Notes: generated by a model from the letters alone, not told the origin. DNA of 64,000 nt from Pseudovibrio sp. Ad37 (GCF_001623075.1 NZ_LMCF01000223.1:154670-218669); one strand, 5' to 3'; counted from the first letter of the stretch, positions 44,035 to 52,784 are shown. Translations and numbers: made by a program.

Positions 44035-44731
44035 GCTGACCTCCCAACTTGCGGGAAAGGCGACGCGAGATCACCTCAGAGAACACCAGAGCACCAATGG
44101 AAACCACAATCGCAATCACCGTCAGGCGGATTGCTCCCGCATCACCGGAAAGGCTTTGCATCTCCGTATAAAGCGCCAGCGACAGCGTCCGTGTCTCTCC
44201 GGGAATGTTGGAGACAAACGTAATCGTCGCTCCAAACTCACCCATCGCCTTGGCAAACCCAAGCACCGCGCCACTCAGGATACCCGACAGCGCCAATGGC
44301 AGCGTAATCAGCAAAAAGGTTCTGATGCGCGACGTCCCCAGCGAATGCGCAGCTTCTTCCAACTGCCCATCGGACAACTCAAAGGAAAGCTTTACAGGCC
44401 GAATGATCAGCGGAAACGCCATAATCCCCGCAGCCAACGCAGCCCCTGTCCAGCGGAAGGCAAACACAATGCCAAACACATCAGCAAAGAAGCTGCCCAA
44501 CATGCCCTGCCGTCCAAACAGCACCAGCAGCACATAACCGGTCACCACAGGCGGCAGCACAATCGGCAAATGCACCAAGGCATTCACCAGCGTATAACCG
44601 GGAAACTTCCAGCGGGCGAGAGCATAGCCGAGCAGTATCGCAGGCGGCAGCGCAATCGCAATTGCGAGGCTCGCAACCTGCAGCGACAGCTGGATAGCCG
44701 CCCATTCTGCATCCGTCAGATAAAAGCTCAA
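44027..44731 (-). CDS. modB: Molybdate ABC transporter permease
   Basis: 234 residues, about five or six membrane helices. LPIVLPPVVTGYVLLVLFG and AAHSLGTSRIRTFLLITLPLALSGILSGAVLGFAKAMGEFGATITFVSNIPGETRTL are diagnostic for ModB (EAA loop and following helix). The start is TTG at 44731, overlapping the modA stop as TTGA (44728-44731), and it overlaps modC at the other end, so all three genes are translationally coupled. Confidence 0.95.
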   Translation of the reverse strand: MSFYLTDAEWAAIQLSLQVASLAIAIALPPAILLGYALARWKFPGYTLVNALVHLPIVLPPVVTGYVLLVLFGRQGMLGSFFADVFGIVFAFRWTGAALAAGIMAFPLIIRPVKLSFELSDGQLEEAAHSLGTSRIRTFLLITLPLALSGILSGAVLGFAKAMGEFGATITFVSNIPGETRTLSLALYTEMQSLSGDAGAIRLTVIAIVVSIGALVFSEVISRRLSRKLGGQHD

Positions 44732-45516
44732 TCGCCGCTCACTTTGAAACCATGAGCCTGAAAGATCTTGCGCCCCTCAGCACTCTTCAAAAATTCCATA
44801 AACCCTTCGCTAGCCTTGGAATGGCCAGAGGTCAAGGCACCCGGAATAACAATAGCACGATGACTGTCCTGCGGAATTTCCGCAAGCACCCGCACACCTT
44901 GTTCCACTTTTGCGTCAGAAGAATAGACCAGCGCCATTGGCACTTCCCCCCGCGTAGCGGCTGCCAGAGCAATACGCACGTTCTCCATTGGAGCCACCCG
45001 ATGCACCACACTCTCCCACAAACCGAGATTGCTCAGAGCTTCTTTGCCATAACGTCCGGCAGGCACCGTCTCCGGCTCTCCCATCGCCAAACGCCCATCC
45101 GCCAAAGCAGCTTGCAACACCTCTGCATTCAGCTCAACCGCCTCAGCGCCCAGCGCATCTGAGCCAACCAATACTAGCCCGTTGGAGGCCAGATCCACCA
45201 CACTGTTATCCACCAGCACGCCATTCTTCACAGCATACGCCATCCACGCATCATCTGCCGTTACCAGCACATCAGCAGGCGCACCAGCCACAACATGGCG
45301 GGTTATGGTCTGCGAACCTCCAAAGGAGAACTCTGTCTTGGTGTTATGGGATTGATCAAACTGCGCGCCAGCATCCTCCAGCACATCTTTCAAGCTGGAC
45401 GCGGCAAACACCAGTATGCGCTCCGGCTCCTGCGCAAACGAGCTAGCCCCGCCGCCAACAACCAGCGCGAGGCTCACAACAACTGCAGAAAGAAAACGCC
45501 AGATACCAGTCACCAC
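44728..45516 (-). CDS. modA: Molybdate-binding periplasmic protein
   Basis: About 262 residues with a signal peptide (VVSLALVVGGGASSFA-QEP). ModA landmarks: ILVFAASSLKDVLEDAGAQFDQ near 35, EFSFGGSQTITRHVVAGAPADVLVTADDAWM near 63-93 and ALVYSSDAKVEQGVRVLAEIP near 200-220, holding the oxyanion by Ser/Thr and Tyr side chains. GTG at 45516 fits best with GGAG seven bases upstream; the TTG at 45519 is possible. I see no convincing ModE palindrome upstream, only the CCCACGTGGG palindrome at 45592-45601. Confidence 0.93.
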   Translation of the reverse strand: MVTGIWRFLSAVVVSLALVVGGGASSFAQEPERILVFAASSLKDVLEDAGAQFDQSHNTKTEFSFGGSQTITRHVVAGAPADVLVTADDAWMAYAVKNGVLVDNSVVDLASNGLVLVGSDALGAEAVELNAEVLQAALADGRLAMGEPETVPAGRYGKEALSNLGLWESVVHRVAPMENVRIALAAATRGEVPMALVYSSDAKVEQGVRVLAEIPQDSHRAIVIPGALTSGHSKASEGFMEFLKSAEGRKIFQAHGFKVSGD

Positions 45517-45759
45517 CAAGACACTCCATTTCGCGAGTCCAGCTTGAACTATAAGGACCTAACCCACCCGAACCACTGACTCATATCAAGGCCCACGTGG
45601 GTTTCGTCAAGCGTATTCATTCTCTAAGCCGCAACAGCTCCTGGCTCTCTCACCTTTTCAGCCAAGTCTTTCAGGTTGCGATTCCCAAAGTGACAGCACC
45701 GTCTGCCTCCTCCGCGAAAGCTCAGTCAAACAGGTATCTCGGAGGTTGCACCTCACCCC

Positions 45760-46647
45760 TCAAAGACTGGGATCAATCAATGACCGATGCACCTGCATTC
45801 CGGCCCAGACACCATCACCAACGGCAAAGGAGATTGAGTGCGGAACGCGCGCAATATCACCACAAGCAAAAATACCGCGCACAGTCGTCTCTTTGAACTC
45901 AGAAGTCACAAGCTGTTGCCCCATAGGGTGATCCTCCAGCGCACAGCCAGCCGATTGAGCCAAAGAGTTGGGTGGATATGTGTTGGAGACAACAAAAACA
46001 GCGGAGAACTCAAGTTTACGGCCATCCTCAAGCACAATATCAGCGGTGCCGTCTATGCGGCTGATCCCAGTATCTTCAAGAGTAACGCCTCTACGAAGCA
46101 GATGTGCTCGTTGCTCATCCTCCAGTGAAGACGCACCATTGGTGAAAAAGGTCGTTGGTCCCCACTCCGGCATAATCTCAGCCTGATGCAGAGAGACGGG
46201 ATTGAAGGCAATCACAGCGATTGGTCCGTTGTTCAGCTCGTATCCATCGCAATACGGACAATGCAAAACCGATTTGCCCCAGCGCTCAGCCAAACCCGGA
46301 ATATCGGGAAGCTCGTCACAAACACCTGTCGCAAACAAAACCCGATGAGATGTGAAGTCCGCGCCCATATCGGTGCAAACACGAAACATTCCAATCTCAC
46401 CAGAAATTTCCTGAACCGTCCCCGTATACCAAGTGAGCCCCGGATAGGCATCAAGTTGGTCTCTCGCCTGTTTCCATATGTCATCAGGCCTCACCCCATC
46501 CTGGCCCAGAAAACCGTAGGCATGCTTGGCAAAGCGGTTCCGTCGCTCACCTGCATCAATCACCAGAACAGATCTGCGAGCACGCAACAATTGCAAGGCA
46601 GCAGCCATTCCGGCGTAACTCCCCCCAACCACAATCACATCATGCAT
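45760..46647 (-). CDS. FAD-dependent NAD(P)-disulfide oxidoreductase (thioredoxin reductase-like)
   Basis: 295 residues. FAD loop VVGGSYAGMAAALQLLRARRSVLVIDAG at 5-33, redox-active cysteine pair in VLHCPYCDGYEL near 128-138, as in thioredoxin reductases, and the FAD-binding TVRGIFACGDIARVPHSISFAVGDGVWAGMQVHRSL at the end. The NAD-binding middle domain (GPIAVIAFNP) lacks the usual GGGxSA, reading AFNPVSLHQ, so pyridine nucleotide use may differ. Similar proteins occur as flavin reductases for gliotoxin-like dithiols (GliT) or in stress responses. Partner unknown. Confidence 0.85.
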   Translation of the reverse strand: MHDVIVVGGSYAGMAAALQLLRARRSVLVIDAGERRNRFAKHAYGFLGQDGVRPDDIWKQARDQLDAYPGLTWYTGTVQEISGEIGMFRVCTDMGADFTSHRVLFATGVCDELPDIPGLAERWGKSVLHCPYCDGYELNNGPIAVIAFNPVSLHQAEIMPEWGPTTFFTNGASSLEDEQRAHLLRRGVTLEDTGISRIDGTADIVLEDGRKLEFSAVFVVSNTYPPNSLAQSAGCALEDHPMGQQLVTSEFKETTVRGIFACGDIARVPHSISFAVGDGVWAGMQVHRSLIDPSL

Positions 46648-46837
46648 CCTCAGGCCTCCTGCTGCTGGCGTTCAGATATTCGTCTCGCTCATCGCGCGCC
46701 GAAAACACTCTGGCAATGATGCCTCAACTTCTGCAAAGGCATCATTAAACGCAGCAAAAGGGGTTGCCCTGCAATGAACTTGGGGACTTCATCGCAGGGT
46801 CTCACGCATCCAAAAGGAAGCGCATCCTTTGCAAAAG

Positions 46838-47326
46838 CTATGGAAGGATAACGACCGCTTCCACTTCAAACAGCATCGGGTCAATTGCCAGCTTGGGTAC
46901 AGGAACCAGCGTCTGTGCTGGCAGCGTTTCTCCAAACATCTCAATGACATTTTGTGTCAGCACGCCAAGCTTCGATGGATCATGGTCAACCACATAGACG
47001 GTAAGCTTGGCAACTTGAGCTGGTGTGGCATCAAGTGCATCAAGCACCTTTTTCAGATTTGCATATGACTGCTTAACCTGTACCGAAAAATCAGGCGAAT
47101 AAGCGCCTTTGTCATCGGCACCACCTTGCCCGGAAACATAGGCAACCCGTGCGCCAGCTGGCGCTACCACGGACACGCTGTAGCCATGGGCAGATGGATC
47201 ATAAAGGCTCTGAGGATTGACGATAGTGAGTTTATCCGCAGTTTCAGCAACTGAAGCAGTGGTTGAAAAAGTAGTAGACATTGCGAGGAGACCTCCGATT
47301 ACAAAAATAGTCTTTAAGTGCGACAT
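46838..47326 (-). CDS. Exported RidA-family protein
   Basis: 162 residues: a signal peptide MSHLKTIFVIGGLLAMSTTFSTTASVA-E, then a YjgF/Rid domain (RVAYVSGQGGADDKGAYSPDFSVQVKQSYANLKKVLDALDATPAQVAKLTVYVVDHD) ending FEVEAVVIL. Most Rid proteins are cytoplasmic, so an exported one probably has another substrate or a binding role. ATG 47326 has AGGGA 8 bases upstream. It is divergent from a YafY/WYL regulator with an inverted repeat between them and should be its target. Low-confidence alternative start at 47350 would hide the signal peptide. Confidence 0.83.
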   Translation of the reverse strand: MSHLKTIFVIGGLLAMSTTFSTTASVAETADKLTIVNPQSLYDPSAHGYSVSVVAPAGARVAYVSGQGGADDKGAYSPDFSVQVKQSYANLKKVLDALDATPAQVAKLTVYVVDHDPSKLGVLTQNVIEMFGETLPAQTLVPVPKLAIDPMLFEVEAVVILP

Positions 47327-47398
47327 GCCGGTTTCCCTGACCAGTTTCATGGAACTTGATGTGTTAGCTCTATGCTGCACCTAAATACGAAGGAGCTC

Positions 47399-47415
47399 CT
47401 GACAATTCTTGTCAG
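47399..47415. promoter_or_regulatory. Operator candidate between exported RidA and YafY genes
   Basis: CTGACAA-TTC-TTGTCAG, seven-base perfect arms, directly preceded by the 10-bp palindrome AGGAGCTCCT (47391-47400). TGACA-type dyads are common sites of YafY/DeoR-like regulators. Confidence 0.6.
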
Positions 47416-47470
47416 CATGGTTATACTTAAACTCAATCATGCGTAGACATGTTGAAACTGGAGACTGTTC

Positions 47471-48157
47471 GTGAGCCGCTCTGACCGCCTAATTCGCCTA
47501 ATGCAAGTCTTGCGGCGATTGCCCTCACCAGTGACGGCATCAAGGCTGGCTTTGGAAATGGAAGTCTCCCAGCGCAGCATCTACCGAGACATTCAAAGCC
47601 TTCGGTCCTCCGGCGCAATCATTGATGGGGAAGCAGGCTTTGGCTATACGCTGACAGAAGACCCCTCATTGCCACCAATGCATTTTGAAGCCGACGAGGT
47701 GGAGGCGTTGGCTCTTGGCCTGCATACCGTCGCCAAACTCGGCAACATAGAATTCACGTATGCAGCACAAAATGCTTTGGTGAAGTTGGAAGCAAGCCTT
47801 CCGCAAAGCATGCGCCAGCGATTGCGGCATGCAACCGTCGGCAGCCACATCTTGCGCAACACGCCCACATCTGAGGCGGACTTCCCCGGTCTTCGCGAAG
47901 CAATCTGGAATGAACAGGTGGTGTCTCTGAATTATCTGGATCTGAAAGACCGCCTGTCAAAACGCAAAGTCTGGCCGCTCACCATCTACTTCTTCAGCGA
48001 AGTGCAGGCTCTGATCTCCTGGTGTTGTTTACGAGAAGATTTCCGCATGTTCCGGCTGGACCGGATCCAGTCAGTCGAGTTCCTGGAAGAATCCTTCCGC
48101 CCCAAACGTGTAGGCTTGTTGCGCGATTACTTCGAGCGCGAAAAAGAATGTGAGTAA
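47471..48157 (+). CDS. YafY-type transcriptional regulator (HTH_11 plus WYL domain)
   Basis: 228 residues from a GTG with GGAG 8 bases upstream. N-terminal winged helix SRSDRLIRLMQVLRRLPSPVTASRLALEMEVSQRSIYRDIQSLRSSGAIIDGEAGFGYTL (1-60) is the YafY hallmark; a WYL-like domain covers about 130-225 (LREAIWNEQVVSLNYLDLKDRLSKRKVWPLTIYFF, then LISWCCLREDFRMFRLDRIQSVEFLEESF). The WYL triad is altered, here LSW, so ligand binding may differ. It probably controls the divergent exported RidA gene. Confidence 0.88.
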   Translation: MSRSDRLIRLMQVLRRLPSPVTASRLALEMEVSQRSIYRDIQSLRSSGAIIDGEAGFGYTLTEDPSLPPMHFEADEVEALALGLHTVAKLGNIEFTYAAQNALVKLEASLPQSMRQRLRHATVGSHILRNTPTSEADFPGLREAIWNEQVVSLNYLDLKDRLSKRKVWPLTIYFFSEVQALISWCCLREDFRMFRLDRIQSVEFLEESFRPKRVGLLRDYFEREKECE

Positions 48158-48285
48158 CCACAGAGCCCAGTCAGACCACGTCTAAGCTGCCACCGCATTT
48201 TTCTGGTCCTCACACCTTGGGGCTGATGTGTCCCACTGCACAAAACCAATGGTGACCAAAACACCGGCAGCTTCTCCTTTGTTTG

Positions 48286-48924
48286 CTAACTCAGCTCTTT
48301 AACACCCGTAGACGTCTCGATTTGCGCCCGATAACGCACTTTGGGCCCTTCAGTGACCAACGGTGGACGGTCTAAGGCGAATTCGTTGTAGAGCCTTTCG
48401 ATCTCAGTTGGATCAGGATGCTCTACTGTCAGACCATGCAGTCGTGCACCCATATCTGGAATTTCCGACATGGAAGTTGGCACGCCCCAGTGGTCAATCA
48501 GCGAAGGCAAAGCCCCATCTAGCGGCAGGGAACCATCCTTGGGGATCGAAAATGCAAATTCAGGATCGACAAAAGGAAGCGAAACTTCATCACCAAAAAT
48601 CCCAGTGTATTTGGATGAAATTCCGCCGATATCTTCCGAACTTGCGACCCAGCCCCGAAGACGTCGGCCTTCCTCCCAATCCGCTCGCACTTTTTCCTGA
48701 TCATCAAGGCCAAACCATCGCGCCCGGTTCGGCTTAACTCCATTCGGATCAAGCGCAACGATCTCCAGATAGACACTCTCTCCAAGCTGGAGCCTGCGAT
48801 TGTGCGTCCCCATATAAGTGTGGCGCGTCCCAAACGGTACATCCAGATCAAGACAACTCCGGACATGAGACACACCCTCATTCAAGGTTGGTGCAATGAC
48901 GGTTATGTGGTCAAGTTTCAACAA
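48286..48924 (-). CDS. Glyoxalase-like (Glyoxalase_3/VOC) protein
   Basis: 212 residues. LDHITVIAPTLNEGVSHVRSCLDLDVPFGTRHTYMGTHNRRLQLGESVYLEIVALDPNG (3-62) is the standard opening of the Glyoxalase_3 domain, in which His5 and Glu54 would be metal ligands. ARLHGLTVEHPDPTEIERLYNEFALDR near 160 begins the second module. Reaction unknown. The apparent start is TTG (TTGTTGAAACTTGAC), so the true start is not settled. It is 30 bases from the end of the GMC oxidoreductase on the same strand and could be its downstream partner. Confidence 0.8.
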   Translation of the reverse strand: MLKLDHITVIAPTLNEGVSHVRSCLDLDVPFGTRHTYMGTHNRRLQLGESVYLEIVALDPNGVKPNRARWFGLDDQEKVRADWEEGRRLRGWVASSEDIGGISSKYTGIFGDEVSLPFVDPEFAFSIPKDGSLPLDGALPSLIDHWGVPTSMSEIPDMGARLHGLTVEHPDPTEIERLYNEFALDRPPLVTEGPKVRYRAQIETSTGVKELS

Positions 48925-48953
48925 ATCCAGACATCTCCATTCCAGTAAGCTCT

Positions 48954-50564
48954 CTAACAGGCAACCACCGCGTTTTTCCGGTCCTCGCGGATCATATCCG
49001 ATGCCTTCTCCGCAATCATAATTGTCGGAGAATTGGTGTTGCCGGAGACGATGCGAGGCATGATGGAAGCGTCAACAACGCGCAGGCCCTCAACGCCTTT
49101 CACCTTCAGACGCTCATCAACCACCGTGCCCATGGAGCAGGTGCCGACTGGGTGGAAGATGGTGGTGCCGATGTCCCCCGCTGCAATAGCAAGGTCTTCA
49201 TCACTGACGACATGCGCACCCGGTAGATACTCCTCCGGCAAAAACTCGGCCATCGCCCTGGTTTCCATGATTGTCCGTGTCAGGCGCAAACTGTCAGCTG
49301 CCACACGTCGGTCACTCTCGGCAGAAAGATAGTTTGGCTGGATCTTTGGATGTGCAATTGCATTGCCGGACCCGATATGAACACTGCCGCGAGACTCTGG
49401 CCGTAAATTACAAACACTCGCTGTAATCGCCGGAAATTCGTGCAACGGATCGCCAAACTTATCCAGCGACAACGGCTGAATGTGATACTCGATATTCGGC
49501 GTTTCATAGGAGCTGTCAGAGCGCGTAAACACCCCAAGCTGACTGGGCGCCATGGACATTGGACCAGACCGGCTCAGCGCATACTCAGCCGCTATCTTCG
49601 CCTTGCCAATCAACGAGTTGGCTCGCTGGTTCAGCGTAACAGTGTTTTGAACCTTATAGATGCTGCGGATCTGCAGATGGTCCTGCAGGTTCTCGCCAAC
49701 CTGAGGCTGATCCAGCACCATATCGATGCCATGCTGGGTCAAACGCTCTCCAGACCCAATACCGGACAATTCCAGAATTTGCGGTGACCCAATGGCCCCT
49801 GCACTCAGGATAATCTCTCCTGTACAGGCAGCAGAAGTCATTTCCCCGTTCACCATCATGCAAACACCAGTGGCGCGGCGCCCGCCAAACACGAGCGCAG
49901 TCGCCTGTGCATTCGTCAGAACCTTCAGGTTTCCTCTGTTCTCAGCAGGCTTCAAAAACCCCTTGGACGTACTCCAACGCACGCCCTTGCGCTGGTTCAC
50001 CTGAAAATAGGAGGAGCCGAAGTTGTCACCACCGTTGAAGTCGTCAATTTTCGGAATGCCCACTTCCTCGCAAGCATCACGGAAACGGTCAAGGATCGGC
50101 CACGACAAACGTTGCTCTTCAACGCGCCATTCCCCGCCTTCCCCATGCACCTTGGAAGATCCGGCATAATGATCCTCTGACTTCAGGAAGTACGGCAGCA
50201 CATCATCCCAGCCCCAGCCAGTCAGACCCAACTGGCGCCAGTTGTCATAATCCTGCGCCTGTCCGCGCAGATACAGCATGCCGTTGATGGAAGAGCACCC
50301 GCCCAACAGTTTGCCGCGCGGATAGTTCAGCTTGCGGCCATTCAACCCCGGTTCGGCCTCGGTCTGGAACCCCCAGTCCATACGCGGATTGCCCATGCAG
50401 TACAGATAGCCGACAGGGATATGCACCCACGGATGTTTATCGTTCCCACCAGCTTCCAGCAGCAGCACCTTCACATCCGGGTCCTGAGAAAGTCGGTTTG
50501 CAACAACACAGCCCGCTGAGCCAGCCCCAACCACGATGTAATCCCAGGTTCCCAATGCGCGCAT
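48954..50564 (-). CDS. GMC family FAD-dependent alcohol/choline dehydrogenase
   Basis: 536 residues. ADP-binding motif DYIVVGAGSAGCVVANRLSQ near 8-27; GMC signature 1 in LNYPRGKLLGGCSSINGMLYLRG near 78-100; signature 2 in GEIILSAGAIGSPQILELSGIG near 247-268; and the active-site HPVGTCSMG plus NTNSPTIMIAEKASDMI near the C terminus. The enzymes oxidise alcohols such as choline, polyols or halogenated aliphatics. No betB or betI is near, so it is probably not the osmoprotection BetA. Followed by a glyoxalase-like gene. Confidence 0.9.
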   Translation of the reverse strand: MRALGTWDYIVVGAGSAGCVVANRLSQDPDVKVLLLEAGGNDKHPWVHIPVGYLYCMGNPRMDWGFQTEAEPGLNGRKLNYPRGKLLGGCSSINGMLYLRGQAQDYDNWRQLGLTGWGWDDVLPYFLKSEDHYAGSSKVHGEGGEWRVEEQRLSWPILDRFRDACEEVGIPKIDDFNGGDNFGSSYFQVNQRKGVRWSTSKGFLKPAENRGNLKVLTNAQATALVFGGRRATGVCMMVNGEMTSAACTGEIILSAGAIGSPQILELSGIGSGERLTQHGIDMVLDQPQVGENLQDHLQIRSIYKVQNTVTLNQRANSLIGKAKIAAEYALSRSGPMSMAPSQLGVFTRSDSSYETPNIEYHIQPLSLDKFGDPLHEFPAITASVCNLRPESRGSVHIGSGNAIAHPKIQPNYLSAESDRRVAADSLRLTRTIMETRAMAEFLPEEYLPGAHVVSDEDLAIAAGDIGTTIFHPVGTCSMGTVVDERLKVKGVEGLRVVDASIMPRIVSGNTNSPTIMIAEKASDMIREDRKNAVVAC

Positions 50565-50647
50565 GCCGGCCCTCCCAAGCCCTAAGTCTCGATGCTGCCT
50601 AGGATAGAAACTGAGCGGGAGGTTTGCACTAGTAAGATATGTTTAGA

Positions 50648-51115
50648 TCACCCACGATGAGCCACCGCTGCAAAGCACCCACGCCGTGCATAATGCATTT
50701 GAATATAAGAGACATCCGGGTTCTCAAAGAAGCCCTCCAGCATCGGCTTGATGTCAGACCCTTGCGCGATATCCGCTTCAATCATCATGTGGTTTGCATC
50801 AAACCCGCGCAGTGACAACAACCGGGAGGACAGAGACACCGGAACTTCATTCTCAAAGGGCATTGCATCCGCTGCATTCTCGCGCACAAAAATCGCATGG
50901 GACGCTTTGTAGGGCGTGTCATTGGGCTGGTAGGCATAGTTCAGCAAAAACACCCGCTCCCCTACCTCGGCATCATCCAGTGTGACACGGCACGGAAAGC
51001 CCGGCTTCTCATCAGCCACATAAACAACCACATTACGCTCTGCCAGCTGCTCTTCGCTCAGGCCGTTCAGCACATCAAACTCGTCGGATTTCAATCCGGA
51101 AATAAAAAAAGCCAT
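50648..51115 (-). CDS. DUF1203 family protein
   Basis: 155 residues. The conserved run CRVTLDDAEVGERVFLLNYAYQPNDTPYKASHAIFVRENA (near 42-80) and FFENPDVSYIQMHYARRGCFAAV at the C terminus identify DUF1203, a family of unknown function common in proteobacteria. No signal peptide or membrane helix. The pairing of Cys42 and the His/Asn-rich tail suggests an enzyme-like site, but this is speculation. Minus-strand neighbour of the GMC gene, 83 bases apart, so possibly one transcript. Confidence 0.8.
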   Translation of the reverse strand: MAFFISGLKSDEFDVLNGLSEEQLAERNVVVYVADEKPGFPCRVTLDDAEVGERVFLLNYAYQPNDTPYKASHAIFVRENAADAMPFENEVPVSLSSRLLSLRGFDANHMMIEADIAQGSDIKPMLEGFFENPDVSYIQMHYARRGCFAAVAHRG

Positions 51116-51200
51116 AGGTCACTCCTCAAGTTGGGAGCAACCTATGGCCTTCCGCAAACCGTAACCACCCGATTTGCGAGCAATTCAAATGTCAGCGCAG

Positions 51201-51977
51201 TTATGCCTGCGCTTGAGCCGCCGCAATCGCCTTGTCCAACTCCGTAACCAAACCACTATCCAGCTCCAGCCGTGCGGCAAGCATCATCAGATAGGCCTGC
51301 TCGGCAGGTAGGTTCGGGTCAATTGCAAGGCGCGATGCGGTGTAGATCTCAGCAGCCGTTTCCGGACAGGTCGCAAACGCCACCACGCGGTCAATGTCCA
51401 GCGGCGCGCGCATTTCATCCAGCACAAACGCTTTTTCTTCAGCACCCAGACCAAGCTCATCCAGCTTTTCAAAAATGCGCTGCATTTCATCGCCGTCCAC
51501 AGTGCCATCTGCCTTGGCCGCCTGGATCATCGCAACGATCAGCGCCATAGCAAACTCTTTGGCATCACCAGCACCTGCATCCGGGTCAAACGCTGTGCCA
51601 GTCGGGTCCGGCAAGGCAAGCGGCTCTGGTACAGGTACAACGGTTGCGGGCGCTGCCTGAGTCTGCGTCTGCGCAGAACCATGAGGCGCAGCTGCACCAC
51701 CGCCGCTATTGTTCTTACCGTCTTGCCATGTCTGGAATGCTTTGTAGGCAAGGCCACCAACCAGCGCCATGCCGCCGTATTTCACAGCCTTTTTGCCAAG
51801 TTTCTTGCCTTTCTTGCTGCCAAGAAGGTATCCGGCTAATCCACCAGCAACGGCACCGCCAGCAAGTCCGCCGGCGTTGTTTTTGATGTACGACTGCCCT
51901 TTGTCCAAGGCACCACGGGCCTGATTGCCACCGTTGGAACCCAAGAACTGATCAAGAAGTGCCTTGCTGTCGAACAT
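51201..51977 (-). CDS. DUF533 membrane-associated protein (YebE-like, TerB-like C terminus)
   Basis: 258 residues. N-terminal coil, then a Gly-rich hydrophobic segment GGLAGGAVAGGLAGYLLGSKKGKKLGKKAVKYGGMALVGGLAYKAF near 36-82, then an Ala/Pro/Gln linker (about 95-125) and a helical TerB-like domain (FAMALIVAMIQAAKADGTVDGDEMQRIFEKLDELGL near 138-175) with the acidic metal-binding pattern DGTVDGDE. DUF533 proteins are envelope-stress responsive inner-membrane proteins of unknown role. Alone in its transcript as far as can be seen. Confidence 0.85.
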   Translation of the reverse strand: MFDSKALLDQFLGSNGGNQARGALDKGQSYIKNNAGGLAGGAVAGGLAGYLLGSKKGKKLGKKAVKYGGMALVGGLAYKAFQTWQDGKNNSGGGAAAPHGSAQTQTQAAPATVVPVPEPLALPDPTGTAFDPDAGAGDAKEFAMALIVAMIQAAKADGTVDGDEMQRIFEKLDELGLGAEEKAFVLDEMRAPLDIDRVVAFATCPETAAEIYTASRLAIDPNLPAEQAYLMMLAARLELDSGLVTELDKAIAAAQAQA

Positions 51978-52105
51978 CTGTAAACCTATCCCTTTGCTTT
52001 TGGACGTTACCCGTCAAATCTCTATGGAGATGGGAACCCAAAGTTTTCACTTCAAGATGCCCCATCCCGCAAAAACACAACCTGACAAAATTGTAATGTT
52101 TGAGA

Positions 52106-52147
52106 GCGTACTCCCGAAAAGTGGACACCGGTTTTCGGATTAGAGTA
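52106..52147. repeat. Short dispersed repeat, copy 1
   Basis: Core CCGAAAAGTGG then ACACCGGTTTTCGG at 52114-52138, flanked by GCGTACTC on the left and GAGTACC on the right. Similar copies lie at 52742-52784 and 59558-59601. CCGAAAA/TTTTCGG makes a stem, and the outer GTACTC/GAGTAC can pair in this copy. Confidence 0.85.
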
Positions 52148-52160
52148 CCCATCAGTTAAT

Positions 52161-52631
52161 CTACTGCCCAAGCGGCAAATGGTTGTCGTCCCTTAGCGTA
52201 TCCATCGCGATGGAGCTGCGCACGTTCTGCACCGCCTCATGAGGCAGCAGATCATTGTTGATCATCTCACTCAAGGCCTTCAGATCTTTCACCCGGATCT
52301 TGAGCATGTAATCCATGTCCCCCGTCATAGCGTAGGCTTCCTGCACGCTGGGGATGGTCCGCACCAGATCACGAAACAACCTGGCGTTCTCCTTGTTGTG
52401 CGTAGCCAGCGCCACTCCAACAAACGCCATCACATCCAGCCCCAGATACTCCGGTGAAAGATCAGCCTTATAGCGACGGATCACCCGCTCCTGCTCCAGC
52501 CGTGTCCGCCGACGCGAGACCTGCGAGGCAGAAAGGTGAATCACCTCCCCCAATTCCTGATTGGTCTGGCTGGCGTCTTCCTGCAGCGCTGCAAGTAACT
52601 TTAGGTCAAACTGGTCAAGCTCAATCATCAT
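52161..52631 (-). CDS. Lrp/AsnC family transcriptional regulator
   Basis: About 156 residues. Helix-turn-helix MIELDQFDLKLLAALQEDASQTNQELGEVIHLSASQVSRRRTRLEQERVIRRYKADLSPEYLGLDVMAFVGV (1-75), then the RAM ligand-binding domain with PSVQEAYAMTGDMDYMLKIRVKDLKALSEMI near 95-125. It is divergent from hppD, and Lrp-type regulators commonly control hppD and tyrosine breakdown in alphaproteobacteria, so hppD is the likely target, with tyrosine or a product as ligand. ATG at 52628 or 52631. Confidence 0.9.
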   Translation of the reverse strand: MMIELDQFDLKLLAALQEDASQTNQELGEVIHLSASQVSRRRTRLEQERVIRRYKADLSPEYLGLDVMAFVGVALATHNKENARLFRDLVRTIPSVQEAYAMTGDMDYMLKIRVKDLKALSEMINNDLLPHEAVQNVRSSIAMDTLRDDNHLPLGQ

Positions 52632-52653
52632 TCGCACCAAATCAATATATGAC

Positions 52654-52666
52654 GCACATTTTGTGC
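52654..52666. promoter_or_regulatory. Candidate Lrp binding dyad near its own start
   Basis: GCACA-TTT-TGTGC, perfect five-base arms, 23 bases upstream of the regulator start codon. A plausible autoregulatory site. Confidence 0.4.
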
Positions 52667-52741
52667 ATATACTGCGTGATTTTACGTAAGAATGCAAACC
52701 TGTCGCGCCACAGATATTTCAGAATGGCTATAAATTGCAGT

Positions 52742-52784
52742 GTATCGCCGAAAAGTGGGAACCGGTTTTCGGACAAAGATACGC
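52742..52784. repeat. Short dispersed repeat, copy 2
   Basis: GTATCG then CCGAAAAGTGGGAACCGG and TTTTCGGACAAAGATACGC. The outer GTATC/GATAC pair in this copy. It lies inside the lrp/hppD divergent region, 78 bases upstream of hppD. Confidence 0.85.

Noticed and set aside
43829..44755. 308-codon open frame antisense to modB/modC
   Set aside because: Arg/His/Gln-rich shadow of the well-defined mod genes.
45517..45640. ModE operator or molybdenum-cofactor riboswitch upstream of modA
   Set aside because: Only CCCACGTGGG stands out; no TATA-type dyad or the expected stem-loop pattern was found.
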